Shown here piece after piece: positions 51,385 through 60,534 of a DNA stretch of 64,000 nt (position 1 is its first letter; each line of letters begins with the position of its first letter). The notes under the pieces are model-generated. The model did no database searches. It had not been told where the DNA came from and saw only the letters and a list, made by a program, of their open reading frames with translations. The translations under genes and the position numbers were made by a program. Source of the stretch: DATARH01 sp963778385. GTDB lineage: Bacteria > Pseudomonadota > Alphaproteobacteria > ATCC43930 > CGMCC-115725. The DNA lies in assembly GCA_963778385.1 (NCBI GenBank), contig CAVZUA010000016.1:310001-374000 (forward strand), given 5' to 3'.

Positions 51385-52779
51385 TCACCTCCCTGTTGTG
51401 CTGCGGGCCAGCCGGTCGATTGCGCCCAGTCCCTCGCGGAACCCGCCGACCACCGCGACGCCGTGCTCGCGCAGATAGGCGGTAAGGCCGCGGTCCATCA
51501 CCCCCGGCCGCGTGGTCATCAGGTAATGCGGTTTAACGCTCTGTGCGGCGGCGCGCGCGAACATCTCGATATAAAGCGACGCGAGCCCCGGCTGATCGAA
51601 CGGCTGATCATCGAAGTTGTCGCGGCAGAACAGGATGGCGTCGTGTTCGGGGCTGGCGTCGAACAGCGCCAGCGCCTTGGGGAAATTGGCCGCGAAGGTG
51701 CCGCTGCCCCAGGCGTCGCACGGATTGCCGTCGCCGGTGATAAAGCCGATCGCGCTCTCGATCTCGGCCTTTTGTGGCGGGGAGAGCGGCGGCAACTGGA
51801 GATCGTTTGCGTCGGCGATGTCGAGGATCAGTTCCGCCAGCCCGCCGGACGAGGTGATCACCGCCAACCGTCGTCCCATCGGGCGTTTGGCGCTCTGGCA
51901 GGCGGCGAGCGTCTCCGTGAACTCGACGAGATCGCCGACCTCGATGGCGCGGTGCGCCCGGAACAGCTCGGCGATCGCCGCCGGGTCTTCGGCCGGGCCG
52001 CCGGTATGGCTGGCCACGGCTTGCCTTGTGCGCTCGCTGCGGCCGACCTGCAGCATGATCACCGGCTTGCCGAGGGCAGAGGCCCGGTCGAGCGCGGCGG
52101 CGAAACGGTCCTTGTGCCGGATCGTCTCGATAAAGCCCCCGATCACTTTTGTCTGCGGGTCCTCGACCAGGTATTCGAGGAACTCGGCAACGGTCACCGC
52201 CGCCTCGTTGCCCGAGGAAACGATGTGGCTGAAGCCGTAGCGCCGCGTGTCGGTCAGCAGCCCGACGCAGAGCCCGCCGCTATGCGAGAGGATGCCGACA
52301 TTGCCGGCGAGGCTCGCCGGGTCGCGCAGCTCCTGCAGGTAGAGTGAGCTTTTGTGGTGCGGGTTGAGGATGCCCATGCAGTTGGGGCCGCACAGCGCGA
52401 TGCCGTATTCGCGGCAGGTTTCCGCGATCTTCGCCTGTTGCGCGCGTCCGGCGCCGCTGTGCTCGGCAAAGCCGCCGTCATAGATCACCGCCGCCTTCAT
52501 GCCGCGCTTCGCGCCGGCGATGAAGGCGTCGACGACGCGCTCATGGCCGAGGCAGAACAGCGCGACATCCGGTGCCTCGGGCAGCTCGGCAAAGCTCGGA
52601 TAGCAGGGCCGGTTGAGCACCGCCGCATAGTTCGGGTTGATCGGATAGATTTTGCCGGCAAAGCCGAGCCGATCCAGCGACGTGATGATCCGCCGTCCCG
52701 GCGTCGGTTTTTCCGACGCGCCGACGATGGCGATCGAGTTCGGCTTGAACAGCGCGTCGAGCTGCGCAGGGGCTATCAC
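51385..52779 (-). CDS. NDP-forming acyl-CoA synthetase, alpha (CoA-binding) part only
   Basis: 464 residues covering the CoA-binding Rossmann domain (SIAIVGASEKPTPGRRIITS), the succinyl-CoA-ligase-like domains with CGPNCMGILNPH and GILSHSGGLCVGLL, and the phosphohistidine segment VASHTGGPAEDPAAIAELFR. The C-terminal or separate ATP-grasp (beta) part needed for the full reaction is absent here. GTG at 52779 is the likely start, preceded by GGAG, since the first upstream ATG lies inside the TauD gene. Expected to form an acyl-CoA at the expense of ATP or GDP once its beta subunit is supplied. Confidence 0.85.
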   Translation of the reverse strand: MIAPAQLDALFKPNSIAIVGASEKPTPGRRIITSLDRLGFAGKIYPINPNYAAVLNRPCYPSFAELPEAPDVALFCLGHERVVDAFIAGAKRGMKAAVIYDGGFAEHSGAGRAQQAKIAETCREYGIALCGPNCMGILNPHHKSSLYLQELRDPASLAGNVGILSHSGGLCVGLLTDTRRYGFSHIVSSGNEAAVTVAEFLEYLVEDPQTKVIGGFIETIRHKDRFAAALDRASALGKPVIMLQVGRSERTRQAVASHTGGPAEDPAAIAELFRAHRAIEVGDLVEFTETLAACQSAKRPMGRRLAVITSSGGLAELILDIADANDLQLPPLSPPQKAEIESAIGFITGDGNPCDAWGSGTFAANFPKALALFDASPEHDAILFCRDNFDDQPFDQPGLASLYIEMFARAAAQSVKPHYLMTTRPGVMDRGLTAYLREHGVAVVGGFREGLGAIDRLARSTTGR

Positions 52780-52784
52780 AGGGG

Positions 52785-53810
52785 CTACTCCGCGGCCATG
52801 TCCTCGCGCAGCCAGCTCTTGCGCTCGCCGGCATAAAGCGCGCCGGGATTGCCGTGCACCGTGGTGCGCCACATCACCCGTTCATGAGTGGCGGCGTCGA
52901 ACCAGGTCGCCGCGTGCACCAGGCAGCGATTATCCCAGATCACCAGATCGCCGGCGTCCCAATCGTGGACATAGACGAATTGCCGCTGCGTCATATGCGA
53001 CATCAACTCGTCGAGCAGTATGCCGCCGGCGCCGTCCGGCCCCGGCTCCATGCCGACAATCGGGCCATCGAGCCAATCCATCTGGCCGTATTCGCACATG
53101 TAGAGCGCCGGCTTGCCGCTCACCGGGTGGATGCGGACGAGCGGCTGCGCCTGGCTGCGCTCGTGCGGCGCCAGCGGCCGCGGCGTCTCGCCGTTCTGCA
53201 CCGCATCGCGCGAGCGGCCGGAGCCCGGCTGCACGTGCAGGCCCGTGACACCCTCGATCCGCGCCTTTTGCGCCGGCGACAGCGCCGCATAAGCGGCGAT
53301 GCCGTTGGCGAACATCGTCTGTCCCTGGCCCTTCGGCACCGGAACGACCGCATAGAACAGCGAAATGTCGGGCGGGGGGCGGCGATAGCTCTGGTCGGTG
53401 TGCCAGCCGCGGCGATGCGGGTATTGCACCGGGATCTGGCCGTCGGCGGTCAGCGGCGGCTCGGGCCGCGGCGGCGGCTTGCGGTTGGTCGGCGGCACGC
53501 TCTGCACCAGCATGATCTCGGGCGTTCCGGTATGAATCGCCTCTTCGCGCGTCAGCGTGCGGCGGTAATCCTCGACTTCGGGCCCAAAAAATTGGCTGAG
53601 CCGGACGAGCAGCGACGGGTCTTTTGACATCGCGTCGAGCCCCTTCAGGAGCATCAGACCTTCGCATTCGACGAGCGTTTGTTGCAGGAAATCCGGCGCC
53701 GCCTCGGCTGCGGCGAGGACCGCGCGCGCGTCGCCGCCGCCTTTCAGGCCGACGATCCCGCCGAACTGAGCGCCCGGTAGCGGGCACGTGATCTCGAATG
53801 CGTTGTTCAT
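52785..53810 (-). CDS. TauD/TfdA family Fe(II)/2-oxoglutarate dioxygenase
   Basis: 341 residues. The iron-binding HxD is His137/Asp139 in RRGWHTDQSYR. The distal histidine is in NRCLVHAATWFD and the 2-oxoglutarate arginine in ERVMWRTTVHG. This is the hydroxylase fold of TauD, which oxidises small acids and releases CO2 and succinate. The ATG at 53810 follows AGAGGG. It sits five bases upstream of the acyl-CoA synthetase, in one leftward unit with the oxidase 53871-55040. Substrate unknown. Confidence 0.9.
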   Translation of the reverse strand: MNNAFEITCPLPGAQFGGIVGLKGGGDARAVLAAAEAAPDFLQQTLVECEGLMLLKGLDAMSKDPSLLVRLSQFFGPEVEDYRRTLTREEAIHTGTPEIMLVQSVPPTNRKPPPRPEPPLTADGQIPVQYPHRRGWHTDQSYRRPPPDISLFYAVVPVPKGQGQTMFANGIAAYAALSPAQKARIEGVTGLHVQPGSGRSRDAVQNGETPRPLAPHERSQAQPLVRIHPVSGKPALYMCEYGQMDWLDGPIVGMEPGPDGAGGILLDELMSHMTQRQFVYVHDWDAGDLVIWDNRCLVHAATWFDAATHERVMWRTTVHGNPGALYAGERKSWLREDMAAE

Positions 53811-53870
53811 GGTAACCCTCTTTACGATCGTCATTCCCGTCGGATTGGCGAGCAGAAAGCGTGCCGAACC

Positions 53871-55040
53871 TTAGGCCTTCGGCACCTCGTCGAGCAGCGG
53901 CGTGTTGTCGAGAATGCGCCGGTAGCCCATGCGCGACAGGTCGAGCGTCCGGTAGCTTCCGTAAAGCAGCAGCTCGCTCATGCCGCGGCCGACGGCGGGC
54001 GCCTGCATCAGCCCGTGCCCGGAAAAGCCGAGCGCGATGTGGAAATTGTTCAGGCCATCTACCCAAGGGCCGAGGATAGCGTTGTTGTCGAAGCTGTTCT
54101 GGTCGTAGTGCCCGGCCCAGGCGCCGGACACCTTAAGCGCTTCGAACGCCGGCACCCGTTCGGCGAGGCCCGGCCAGATCGCCTCGTCGAAATAGTCGTA
54201 ATCGACCTCCCAGTTGAAGCCGGGCGGCACGTCGTATTTGGTGTTGCCGGTGATGTAGCCGGCGCCCTGCGGGCGGAAGCTGATGTTTTTGCTGATGTGC
54301 CGGGTAAGCGGCATCATCTCCAGCTTTTCGCGGATCTCGAAATAGAAGGTCAGCCGGTGCATCGGGTAGACCGGCACTTTCATGCCGAGCTTGTCGCACA
54401 ACTCCGGGCCCCAGCAATTGGCGGCGTTGACGAACAGCTCGCCCGCGAGCCGCTCGCCGGACTCCAGTTTCACCGCCGTGATGCGCTGGCCGGCGACCTC
54501 GAAATCGACGACGCGGTCTTTCAGGTATTTGATGCCGAGGCTGATAGCCTTGCGGCGGAAGCCCATCAGCACGCTGTACGGGTCCATGAAGCCGTCATCG
54601 GGCGAATAGGCGGCGATATCGATGTCGTCGACCCGCATCGACGGGAAGCGATGCTTGACGCCCTTGCGGTCGAGCAACTCGATGCGCGCGTCATGCGCGG
54701 TCTGCACCCGCCAATTCGCCATCAGCGCATCGACATCGTCCTTGCCCGAGCCGAGCCACAGATAGCCCATACGGTGGAAATCGATCGGCGCCTTCTCGCC
54801 GTCGACCGCCATCAGCGTCTCGAACTGTCCGTAGATTTCATGGCCGTACTGGGCCATGCGGATGTTCTCGGGCACCGTGAAGAGCTGGCGGATGCCGCCG
54901 GTGGCGCGCGGGCTGGCGGCGAATTCGTAGGTCGGGTCGGGCTCGATGACGACGACATCGGCGGCGTGCCCGGCGACCGCCAGGTGATAGGCGATCGACG
55001 AGCCGATTACCCCGCCGCCGATGATGACGATCTTCGCCAT
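53871..55040 (-). CDS. FAD-dependent oxidoreductase (DAO/sarcosine oxidase-like)
   Basis: 389 residues. The FAD-binding GxGxxG is IVIIGGGVIGSSIAYHL (4-20). ASPRATGGIRQLF and the C-terminal ALGFSGHGLMQAPAVGRGMS are typical of the glycine/D-amino-acid oxidase superfamily, which includes sarcosine, dimethylglycine and opine oxidases. It probably oxidises a secondary or N-methylated amine. It is 60 bases upstream of a TauD gene, and another TauD gene lies beyond a repeat on the other side. Confidence 0.9.
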   Translation of the reverse strand: MAKIVIIGGGVIGSSIAYHLAVAGHAADVVVIEPDPTYEFAASPRATGGIRQLFTVPENIRMAQYGHEIYGQFETLMAVDGEKAPIDFHRMGYLWLGSGKDDVDALMANWRVQTAHDARIELLDRKGVKHRFPSMRVDDIDIAAYSPDDGFMDPYSVLMGFRRKAISLGIKYLKDRVVDFEVAGQRITAVKLESGERLAGELFVNAANCWGPELCDKLGMKVPVYPMHRLTFYFEIREKLEMMPLTRHISKNISFRPQGAGYITGNTKYDVPPGFNWEVDYDYFDEAIWPGLAERVPAFEALKVSGAWAGHYDQNSFDNNAILGPWVDGLNNFHIALGFSGHGLMQAPAVGRGMSELLLYGSYRTLDLSRMGYRRILDNTPLLDEVPKA

Positions 55041-55090
55041 TGCCCCGTGCCAATCCTAAAGCATGATCGGTTTGGATCGAACCGTTGGTG

Positions 55091-55172
55091 CCGGCCCCCA
55101 CTTGAGCGCTTCGCGCTCTTCCCTCCCCCGTGAACACGGGGGAGGGCTGGGGAGGGGGCTGGCACCAACGGA
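55091..55172. repeat. Family C hairpin repeat
   Basis: ggtgccggcccccacttgag ... ccctcccccgtgaacacggg ... agggctggggagggggctgg. Most similar to the copy fused into chrA. Confidence 0.8.
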
Positions 55173-55199
55173 TGCAGTTCGACCGGAACACATAACGCA

Positions 55200-56270
55200 C
55201 TAGGCGCCAATCGCGCTCTTGCCGGCGATCGCGCCGCCGCGCATCGCTCCGGCCCGCGTGTCGCCCCATTGCACCGCGTGGCCCGGCGGCAGGGGCCGGG
55301 TAAACGGGGCGCTGAGCCAGATACGCAGCAGCACGCGATGCGCGCCAGCGGCCGAGTCGTCGGTGAATTGGGTACGGCCGTGATAGGTGACGTGCTGGTT
55401 CATGAACTGGATGTCGCCGACCTCGAACGGCATCTGCAAGCAGACCTCCTCGCCGATCTCGTGGATCAAATCCATCGCCTCGACCTGGGTGTCGGTGAGG
55501 CGCGGTACGGTCGCCACTTCCTGCGCCTGGCTGATATAGGTGCGCGAATACTGGCTGGTGAAACTGCCGTCCGGCCCGCGCGCGAAGACCGGCATCGGGA
55601 AGGTGCGGTCGTCGCGCTCGGCGTCGCCTTCCTCGTCGAACGGCCGCATCCGCCAGTAATCCTGGTAGAGCACGCGCAGCAGGTCGGGGCGCTTGCGGGC
55701 GATCTCGTTGTGGAGCGTCACGCTGGAGACCACCTTTGACAGCCCGCCGGCGATGCCGTTGCTGGCGCAGAGCAGCGCGATGATGTCGGTCTTGTCGGTG
55801 TGGAAGCGCAACGCGCCGGTCGAGCGCGCGACGGTGCGCGCCGATTTGAGCGGGCCGGGCCCGTCATAGGTCAGCGCCGCACCGGTGCCGGTCTCGTCCT
55901 TGACCTCGCCGAGGATTTCGCCCGCCGCGGTCTGGTACATCGGCGTGCCGAGATTGACGCAGAACCCCCAGAACAGCCGGCGCAGCGTGTCGCGCGCTAC
56001 GCGCTCGACCGGGACGCCGGAGACGCGCGCCACACCGGGGCCGCGTTCCAGTTGATGGGCCAGCCAGGCGAAAAGCGGTTTCAGCTCCGGCACGGCAAAT
56101 TCCGCCGCGCCGAACCCGGTCGGGCCGATGCCGCGCGCTTCGGCGGTCATCGCCGCGCGCTCCACCGCCGTGACTTCCGCGACGGTGAGCGTACGGCGCC
56201 AGGATGGATCGACCGTCAACTCGCTGCCGCGCCAGGCAGAGGGGCCTTCGATTATCGTCATCTCCGCCAT
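55200..56270 (-). CDS. TauD/TfdA family dioxygenase, second type
   Basis: 356 residues, only distantly related to the 52785 product. The HxD is His157/Asp159 in ALRFHTDKTD; the distal histidine is in NQHVTYHGRTQF and the arginine in HRVLLRIWLS. The N-terminal 60 residues form a separate small domain as in gamma-butyrobetaine hydroxylase relatives. The ATG at 56270 follows GGAGGACTGCAGG. It is divergent from the peptide importer operon, with a 258-base gap that probably holds both promoters. Confidence 0.88.
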   Translation of the reverse strand: MAEMTIIEGPSAWRGSELTVDPSWRRTLTVAEVTAVERAAMTAEARGIGPTGFGAAEFAVPELKPLFAWLAHQLERGPGVARVSGVPVERVARDTLRRLFWGFCVNLGTPMYQTAAGEILGEVKDETGTGAALTYDGPGPLKSARTVARSTGALRFHTDKTDIIALLCASNGIAGGLSKVVSSVTLHNEIARKRPDLLRVLYQDYWRMRPFDEEGDAERDDRTFPMPVFARGPDGSFTSQYSRTYISQAQEVATVPRLTDTQVEAMDLIHEIGEEVCLQMPFEVGDIQFMNQHVTYHGRTQFTDDSAAGAHRVLLRIWLSAPFTRPLPPGHAVQWGDTRAGAMRGGAIAGKSAIGA

Positions 56271-56528
56271 CCTGCAGTCCTCCGGCACGTCATCCGAGAA
56301 GAAACCCTCGCTCGCGCCACTATGCGCGATCTTGCCGTCATCGATAAAGATCACGACGCCAGCGGCCGCTGATTCCGCCGCGCGGCACCAAAATTGCTGA
56401 TGACCCGCGACATTCTTGGTTGCCTCTTGGTTCCTGACACGCTGCAAACTCCCACGCTGCGTCAAAAAAGCGTACTGATCAGCGGCCTGGAAGTCGGGAA
56501 CAAGTAAAGCGCGTCAGGGGGAGTGGTG

Positions 56529-58322
56529 ATGAACGAAAAGCAACTGCGTCGGCAAATCGAGGAGGTCCGGGTCGGCAAGCGTTCGCGACGGGATTTCATC
56601 CGCGAGATGATGGCATTCGGCCTCAGCGCGCCGTTTGTCGCGCAGATGCTGGCGCATAGCGGCGTGGCGATGGCGGCGAGCGAGGCCGCTTACCCGGCGG
56701 CGGCGAAGGCCGGCGCCGGTGGCATCTTGAAGCTGCTGTGGTGGCAGGGGCCGACGCTGCTCAACCCGCATTTCGCGGTCGGCACCAAGGATCAGGACGG
56801 TTCGCGCATCTTCTACGAGCCGCTGGCGGTCTGGGACGCGGACGGCAACCTGGTGCCCATCCTCGCGGCGGAGGTGCCGAGCGTCGAGTCGGGGACCGTC
56901 GACAAGGATTTGATGTGGGTCGTCTGGAAGCTGAAGCAGGGCGTCAAATGGCATGACGGCCAGCCCTTCACCGCCGATGACTGCGTGTTCAACTGGCAAT
57001 ACGCCTCCGACCCGGGGACCGCGGCGACGACGATCGGCGCCTACAAGGACATCAAGGTCTCCAAGGTCGACGACCACGCGATCAAGGTCGAGTTCCAGAA
57101 GCCGACGCCGTTCTGGGCCGACGCCTTTGTCAGTGTGCGCGGGATGCAAATTCCGAAACATCTCTTCGAGCAATACAAGGGCGCCAATTCGCGCGAGGCG
57201 CCGACCAATCTCTCGCCGGTCGGCACCGGCCCCTACATGTATGTCGACTTCAAGCCGGGCGACCTTGTCCGCGGCAAGATGAACCCGAATTACCATGTGC
57301 CGAACCGGCCGTATTTCGACTCGGTCGAGATGAAGGGCGGCGGCGATGCGGTCTCGGCCGCGCGCGCGGTGCTGCAGACCGGCGAGTATGATTTCGCCTG
57401 GAATATGCAGGTCGAGGACGAGCTGTTGAAGCGTCTGGAGGAGAGCGGCAAGGGCCACGTCCAGATTTTCGCCAGCGGCAATATCGAGCACATCGAGCTC
57501 AACAACACCGACCCGGGCAAGGAGGTCGACGGCGAGCGCTCCAGCGCCAAGACGACGCATCCGTTCCTGACCGACCCGGCGGTGCGCCAAGCCTTCAATC
57601 TGCTGGTCGACAAGGCCTCGGTCGAAAAATTCATCTATGGCCGCACCGGCAAGGGAACGGCCAATTTCGTCAACAACCCCGAGCGCTTCGTCTCGAAGAA
57701 CACATCTTTCGAGTTCAGCGTCGCCAAAGCGGTCGACCTCTTGGAAAAAGCCGGCTGGAAGCCCGGCGGCGATGGCATTCGCGCGAAGGACGGCGTCCGC
57801 CTCAAGGTCGTCTATCAGACCTCGATCAATGCGCCGCGCCAGAAGACCCAGGAAATCGTCAAGCAGGCCTGCCAGAAAGCCGGCATCGAGGTCGAGATCA
57901 AGGCGGTGCCGGCCTCGGTGTTCTTCTCGTCGGATGTCGGCAACCCGGACACCTATACGAAGTTCTACGCCGACATCCAGATGTTCACGACGACGATGAC
58001 GCAGCCCGATCCGGGCGACTTCCTGCGCCAATTCCTGACTGCCGAGGCGGCCAGCAAGGACAATAAATGGCAGGGCCGCAACATCACCCGATGGAAGAGC
58101 CCCGAATACGACAAGCTCTTCGAGGACGCCAGCCACGAAACCGATCCGGTCAAGCGCGCGGCGCTGTTTGTTCAGATGAACGATCTGGTGATCAAGAACA
58201 TCGTCGTGATCCCGGTCGTCTACCGGCCGAGCGTCGCTGCCGTGTCCAACAAGCTGCACGTGCGGCTCTCGGGCTGGGACAGCTATATCGGCGACCTGCA
58301 CAACTGGTACGCCGATGCGTGA
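56529..58322 (+). CDS. Peptide/opine-type ABC transporter substrate-binding protein
   Basis: 597 residues, SBP_bac_5 family. The N-terminus carries a twin-arginine signal (SRRDFI, 19-24, then AFGLSAPFVAQMLA and cleavage near AMA, about 49), so it is exported folded. WKLKQGVKWHDGQPFTADDC and NLSPVGTGPYMYVDF are typical of oligopeptide, opine or glutathione binders. The ATG at 56529 follows GGGGGAG. First gene of an importer operon. Substrate unknown; the divergent oxidase and dioxygenase genes hint at an amine or amino-acid-derived compound. Confidence 0.92.
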   Translation: MNEKQLRRQIEEVRVGKRSRRDFIREMMAFGLSAPFVAQMLAHSGVAMAASEAAYPAAAKAGAGGILKLLWWQGPTLLNPHFAVGTKDQDGSRIFYEPLAVWDADGNLVPILAAEVPSVESGTVDKDLMWVVWKLKQGVKWHDGQPFTADDCVFNWQYASDPGTAATTIGAYKDIKVSKVDDHAIKVEFQKPTPFWADAFVSVRGMQIPKHLFEQYKGANSREAPTNLSPVGTGPYMYVDFKPGDLVRGKMNPNYHVPNRPYFDSVEMKGGGDAVSAARAVLQTGEYDFAWNMQVEDELLKRLEESGKGHVQIFASGNIEHIELNNTDPGKEVDGERSSAKTTHPFLTDPAVRQAFNLLVDKASVEKFIYGRTGKGTANFVNNPERFVSKNTSFEFSVAKAVDLLEKAGWKPGGDGIRAKDGVRLKVVYQTSINAPRQKTQEIVKQACQKAGIEVEIKAVPASVFFSSDVGNPDTYTKFYADIQMFTTTMTQPDPGDFLRQFLTAEAASKDNKWQGRNITRWKSPEYDKLFEDASHETDPVKRAALFVQMNDLVIKNIVVIPVVYRPSVAAVSNKLHVRLSGWDSYIGDLHNWYADA

Positions 58323-58385
58323 TCACGCCCGAACGAATCGGTGTTTGAGACGGTGACAGGTTCAGCGAGCACGTTTTCCGCGCGT

Positions 58386-58463
58386 TGGCCGGACTTGATC
58401 CGGCCATCCACGAATAAGCGGAAACTATTCATGGACCCCCGGGTCAGGCCCGGGGGAGGCGCG
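58386..58463. repeat. Family B hairpin repeat
   Basis: tggccggacttgatccggcc then atccacgaataagcggaaac ... catggacccccgggtcaggc. Within the importer operon, between the binding protein and first permease. Confidence 0.8.
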
Positions 58464-58483
58464 CCTATCGGGCCATTGGCGCC

Positions 58484-59443
58484 ATGCTGAATTACCTCGT
58501 CCGGCGTTTGCTGCTGGCGTTGCCGAGCATCCTCGGCATCAGCGTCGTGCTGTTCACGGTGCTGGCGCTGGCGCCGGGCGACCCGTTCTCCGACCTGGCG
58601 AGCGATCCGTCGATCCCGCCGTCGGTGGCGGCCGGCCTCAGGGCCAAGTTCGGTCTCGATGACCCGGTGTACCTGCGTTATTTCCACTGGCTCGCGGCGA
58701 TGCTGCATGGCGATTGGGGCTTCTCGCTCGCCAGCCGGATCAATGTCACGACGCTGATCATGCAGCGCCTGCCGACGACGCTCTGCGTCATCGGCGTCTC
58801 GCAAGTCATCGCGCTGATGATCGCGGTGCCGGTCGGGGTCTATGCCGGGGTGCGGCCCTATTCGTTCTTCGACCAGGTGGCGAGCAGCCTGGCGCTGATC
58901 GGCTTCTCGTTGCCGACGTTCTTCACCGGCCTCGTCTTCATCCTGGTGTTCAGCGTGTATCTGCACTGGTTGCCCTTCGTCTACCGCACCGATATCGGCG
59001 GCAGCGGCTTCTCGCTCTACTGGGTCTATATCCGCCAGGCGATTATGCCGGTCATGGTGCTGGCTTTGTTCCAGGGAGCGCCGTGGACGCGCTTTGTGCG
59101 CGCCGCGGTGCTCGACGTGGTGCGCCTCGATCACGTCACAACGGCGCGCGCCAAAGGCCTCCCCGAGCGCATCGTCGTGCGCAAGCACGTCGTGCGCAAC
59201 GCGATGATCCCGGTGGTGACGTTGGTCGCCTTGCAGATGCCGGTCATCTTTGGTGGCGCGATCATCACCGAGCAGATTTTCCGCGTGCCGGGCATCGGCT
59301 CGCTGCTGATCAGCGCGATCCTCGCCAACGACACGCCGGTGATCATGGGCGTGACCTTCGTGTTCGCCTGCCTCGTCATTCTCTTCAACCTGATCGCGGA
59401 CCTGCTGTATGGCTGGCTCGACCCCCGCATCTCCTATCGTTGA
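58484..59443 (+). CDS. Peptide ABC transporter permease (DppB-like)
   Basis: 319-residue inner-membrane permease with about six helices. MLNYLVRRLLLALPSILGIS is the standard N-terminus of DppB/OppB proteins. The ATPase-contact EAA loop is ARAKGLPERIVVRKHVVRNA. With DppC it forms the channel of the importer. It overlaps the next permease gene if that starts at 59409. Confidence 0.93.
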   Translation: MLNYLVRRLLLALPSILGISVVLFTVLALAPGDPFSDLASDPSIPPSVAAGLRAKFGLDDPVYLRYFHWLAAMLHGDWGFSLASRINVTTLIMQRLPTTLCVIGVSQVIALMIAVPVGVYAGVRPYSFFDQVASSLALIGFSLPTFFTGLVFILVFSVYLHWLPFVYRTDIGGSGFSLYWVYIRQAIMPVMVLALFQGAPWTRFVRAAVLDVVRLDHVTTARAKGLPERIVVRKHVVRNAMIPVVTLVALQMPVIFGGAIITEQIFRVPGIGSLLISAILANDTPVIMGVTFVFACLVILFNLIADLLYGWLDPRISYR

Positions 59444-60359
59444 GGCCGGCGGCATCGTCGTCGCACCAATGCGGGTGCGGCACGAATCGCTGGCGCGCGA
59501 AGCCTGGCGCCGCTTCCGTCGGCACCGGCTGGCGCTGGTCAGCGCCGGGATCCTGCTGGTGATGATCTTCTGGCTGGTCTTCGGCACGCTGATCTGGCCG
59601 GTGGCGATCAACGAGATCGACTTTTCGGCCATGCAGCAGCCGCCGAGCCTCGCGCACCCGCTCGGCACCGACGATCTCGGCCAGGATCTCCTGGCGCGGA
59701 TGATCTATGGCGGGCGCATCTCCCTCGCCGTCGGCATCGCGGCGATGCTGGTGGCGGTGTTTGTCGGCGTGTTTGTCGGGGCGGTCGCCGGCACCGCGCG
59801 CGGCGGCGTCGACATGGCGCTGATGTGGCTGTGCGACCTGTTCTTGTCGCTGCCGCAACTACCGTTGCTGCTGCTGATCATCTACCTGTTCCAGACCGCG
59901 CTGCGCAAAATCATCGGGCTGGAGCTCGGCACTTTTGTGCTGATCGTCTCGGTGATCGGCGGGTTTCGCTGGATGTCGATTGCCCGGCTGGTGCGCGCGC
60001 AATTCTTTTCGCTGCGCGAGAAGGAATTCGTCGAGGCGGCGCGGGCGCTCGGCGCCTCGACCCTGCGCCAGGTCGTCCGCCATATCCTGCCCAATGCGCT
60101 CGGGCCGGTGATCGTCGCCGGCACGGTCGAGGTGGCGAGCGCGATCATCGCGGAATCCACATTGTCCTTCCTCGGCCTGGGTTTCCCGCCGGACGTGCCG
60201 AGCTGGGGCCGCATCCTCTACGACGCCAAGGACTATCTCGATGTCGCGCCGCATTGGGCGCTGTTCTCCGGCGGCGCGATCTTTCTCGTGGTGATGACGA
60301 TCAACTATGTCGGCGACGGGCTGCGCGACGCCCTCGACCCGCGCCGCGTCATCGGCTGA
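59409..60359 (+). CDS. Peptide ABC transporter permease (DppC-like)
   Basis: 316 residues if the ATG at 59409 is used, overlapping the upstream gene by 35 bases; an ATG at 59469 (MRVRHESLAREAWRRFRRH) gives a 296-residue form closer to the usual N-terminus. Helices and a DppC-type periplasmic region follow, with PLGTDDLGQDLLARMIYGGR and the EAA loop EFVEAARALGASTLRQVVRH. Pairs with DppB. No lesion seen. Confidence 0.92.
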   Translation: MAGSTPASPIVEAGGIVVAPMRVRHESLAREAWRRFRRHRLALVSAGILLVMIFWLVFGTLIWPVAINEIDFSAMQQPPSLAHPLGTDDLGQDLLARMIYGGRISLAVGIAAMLVAVFVGVFVGAVAGTARGGVDMALMWLCDLFLSLPQLPLLLLIIYLFQTALRKIIGLELGTFVLIVSVIGGFRWMSIARLVRAQFFSLREKEFVEAARALGASTLRQVVRHILPNALGPVIVAGTVEVASAIIAESTLSFLGLGFPPDVPSWGRILYDAKDYLDVAPHWALFSGGAIFLVVMTINYVGDGLRDALDPRRVIG

Positions 60360-60400
60360 CGCCGTGCTGGCTCGTGGTTTGTTCACCTCCACCCAGAATT

Positions 60401-60492
60401 CGCCTCCCCCGGGCTTGACCCGGGGTCCACGTCTTCATCCTCGAACGTCCGAACAGAAAGACGTGGGTGGCCGGGTCAAGCCCGGCCAAGGG
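60401..60492. repeat. Family B hairpin repeat
   Basis: cgcctcccccgggcttgacc then cggggtccacgtcttcatcc; right arm acgtgggtggccgggtcaag then cccggcca. It separates the permease and ATPase genes and ends beside an AAGGGG ribosome site. Confidence 0.8.
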
Positions 60493-60498
60493 GAAACA

Positions 60499-60534
60499 AT
60501 GGTAGCTAATTGTGCGGCCTACTACGGTGCCTGA
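60499..60534 (+). CDS. Possible 11-codon leader peptide before the importer ATPase
   Basis: ATG at 60499, preceded by AAGGGGAAACA, reads MVANCAAYYGA and stops at 60532-60534. Its stop lies just past the GTG start of dppD in another frame. The ATPase gene has no good ribosome site of its own, so translation may be coupled. Very short; may be chance. Confidence 0.3.
   Translation: MVANCAAYYGA

Noticed and set aside
56514..58301. Leftward 595-codon open frame opposite the binding protein
   Set aside because: Antisense shadow; the rightward frame has a Tat signal and the SBP_bac_5 pattern.
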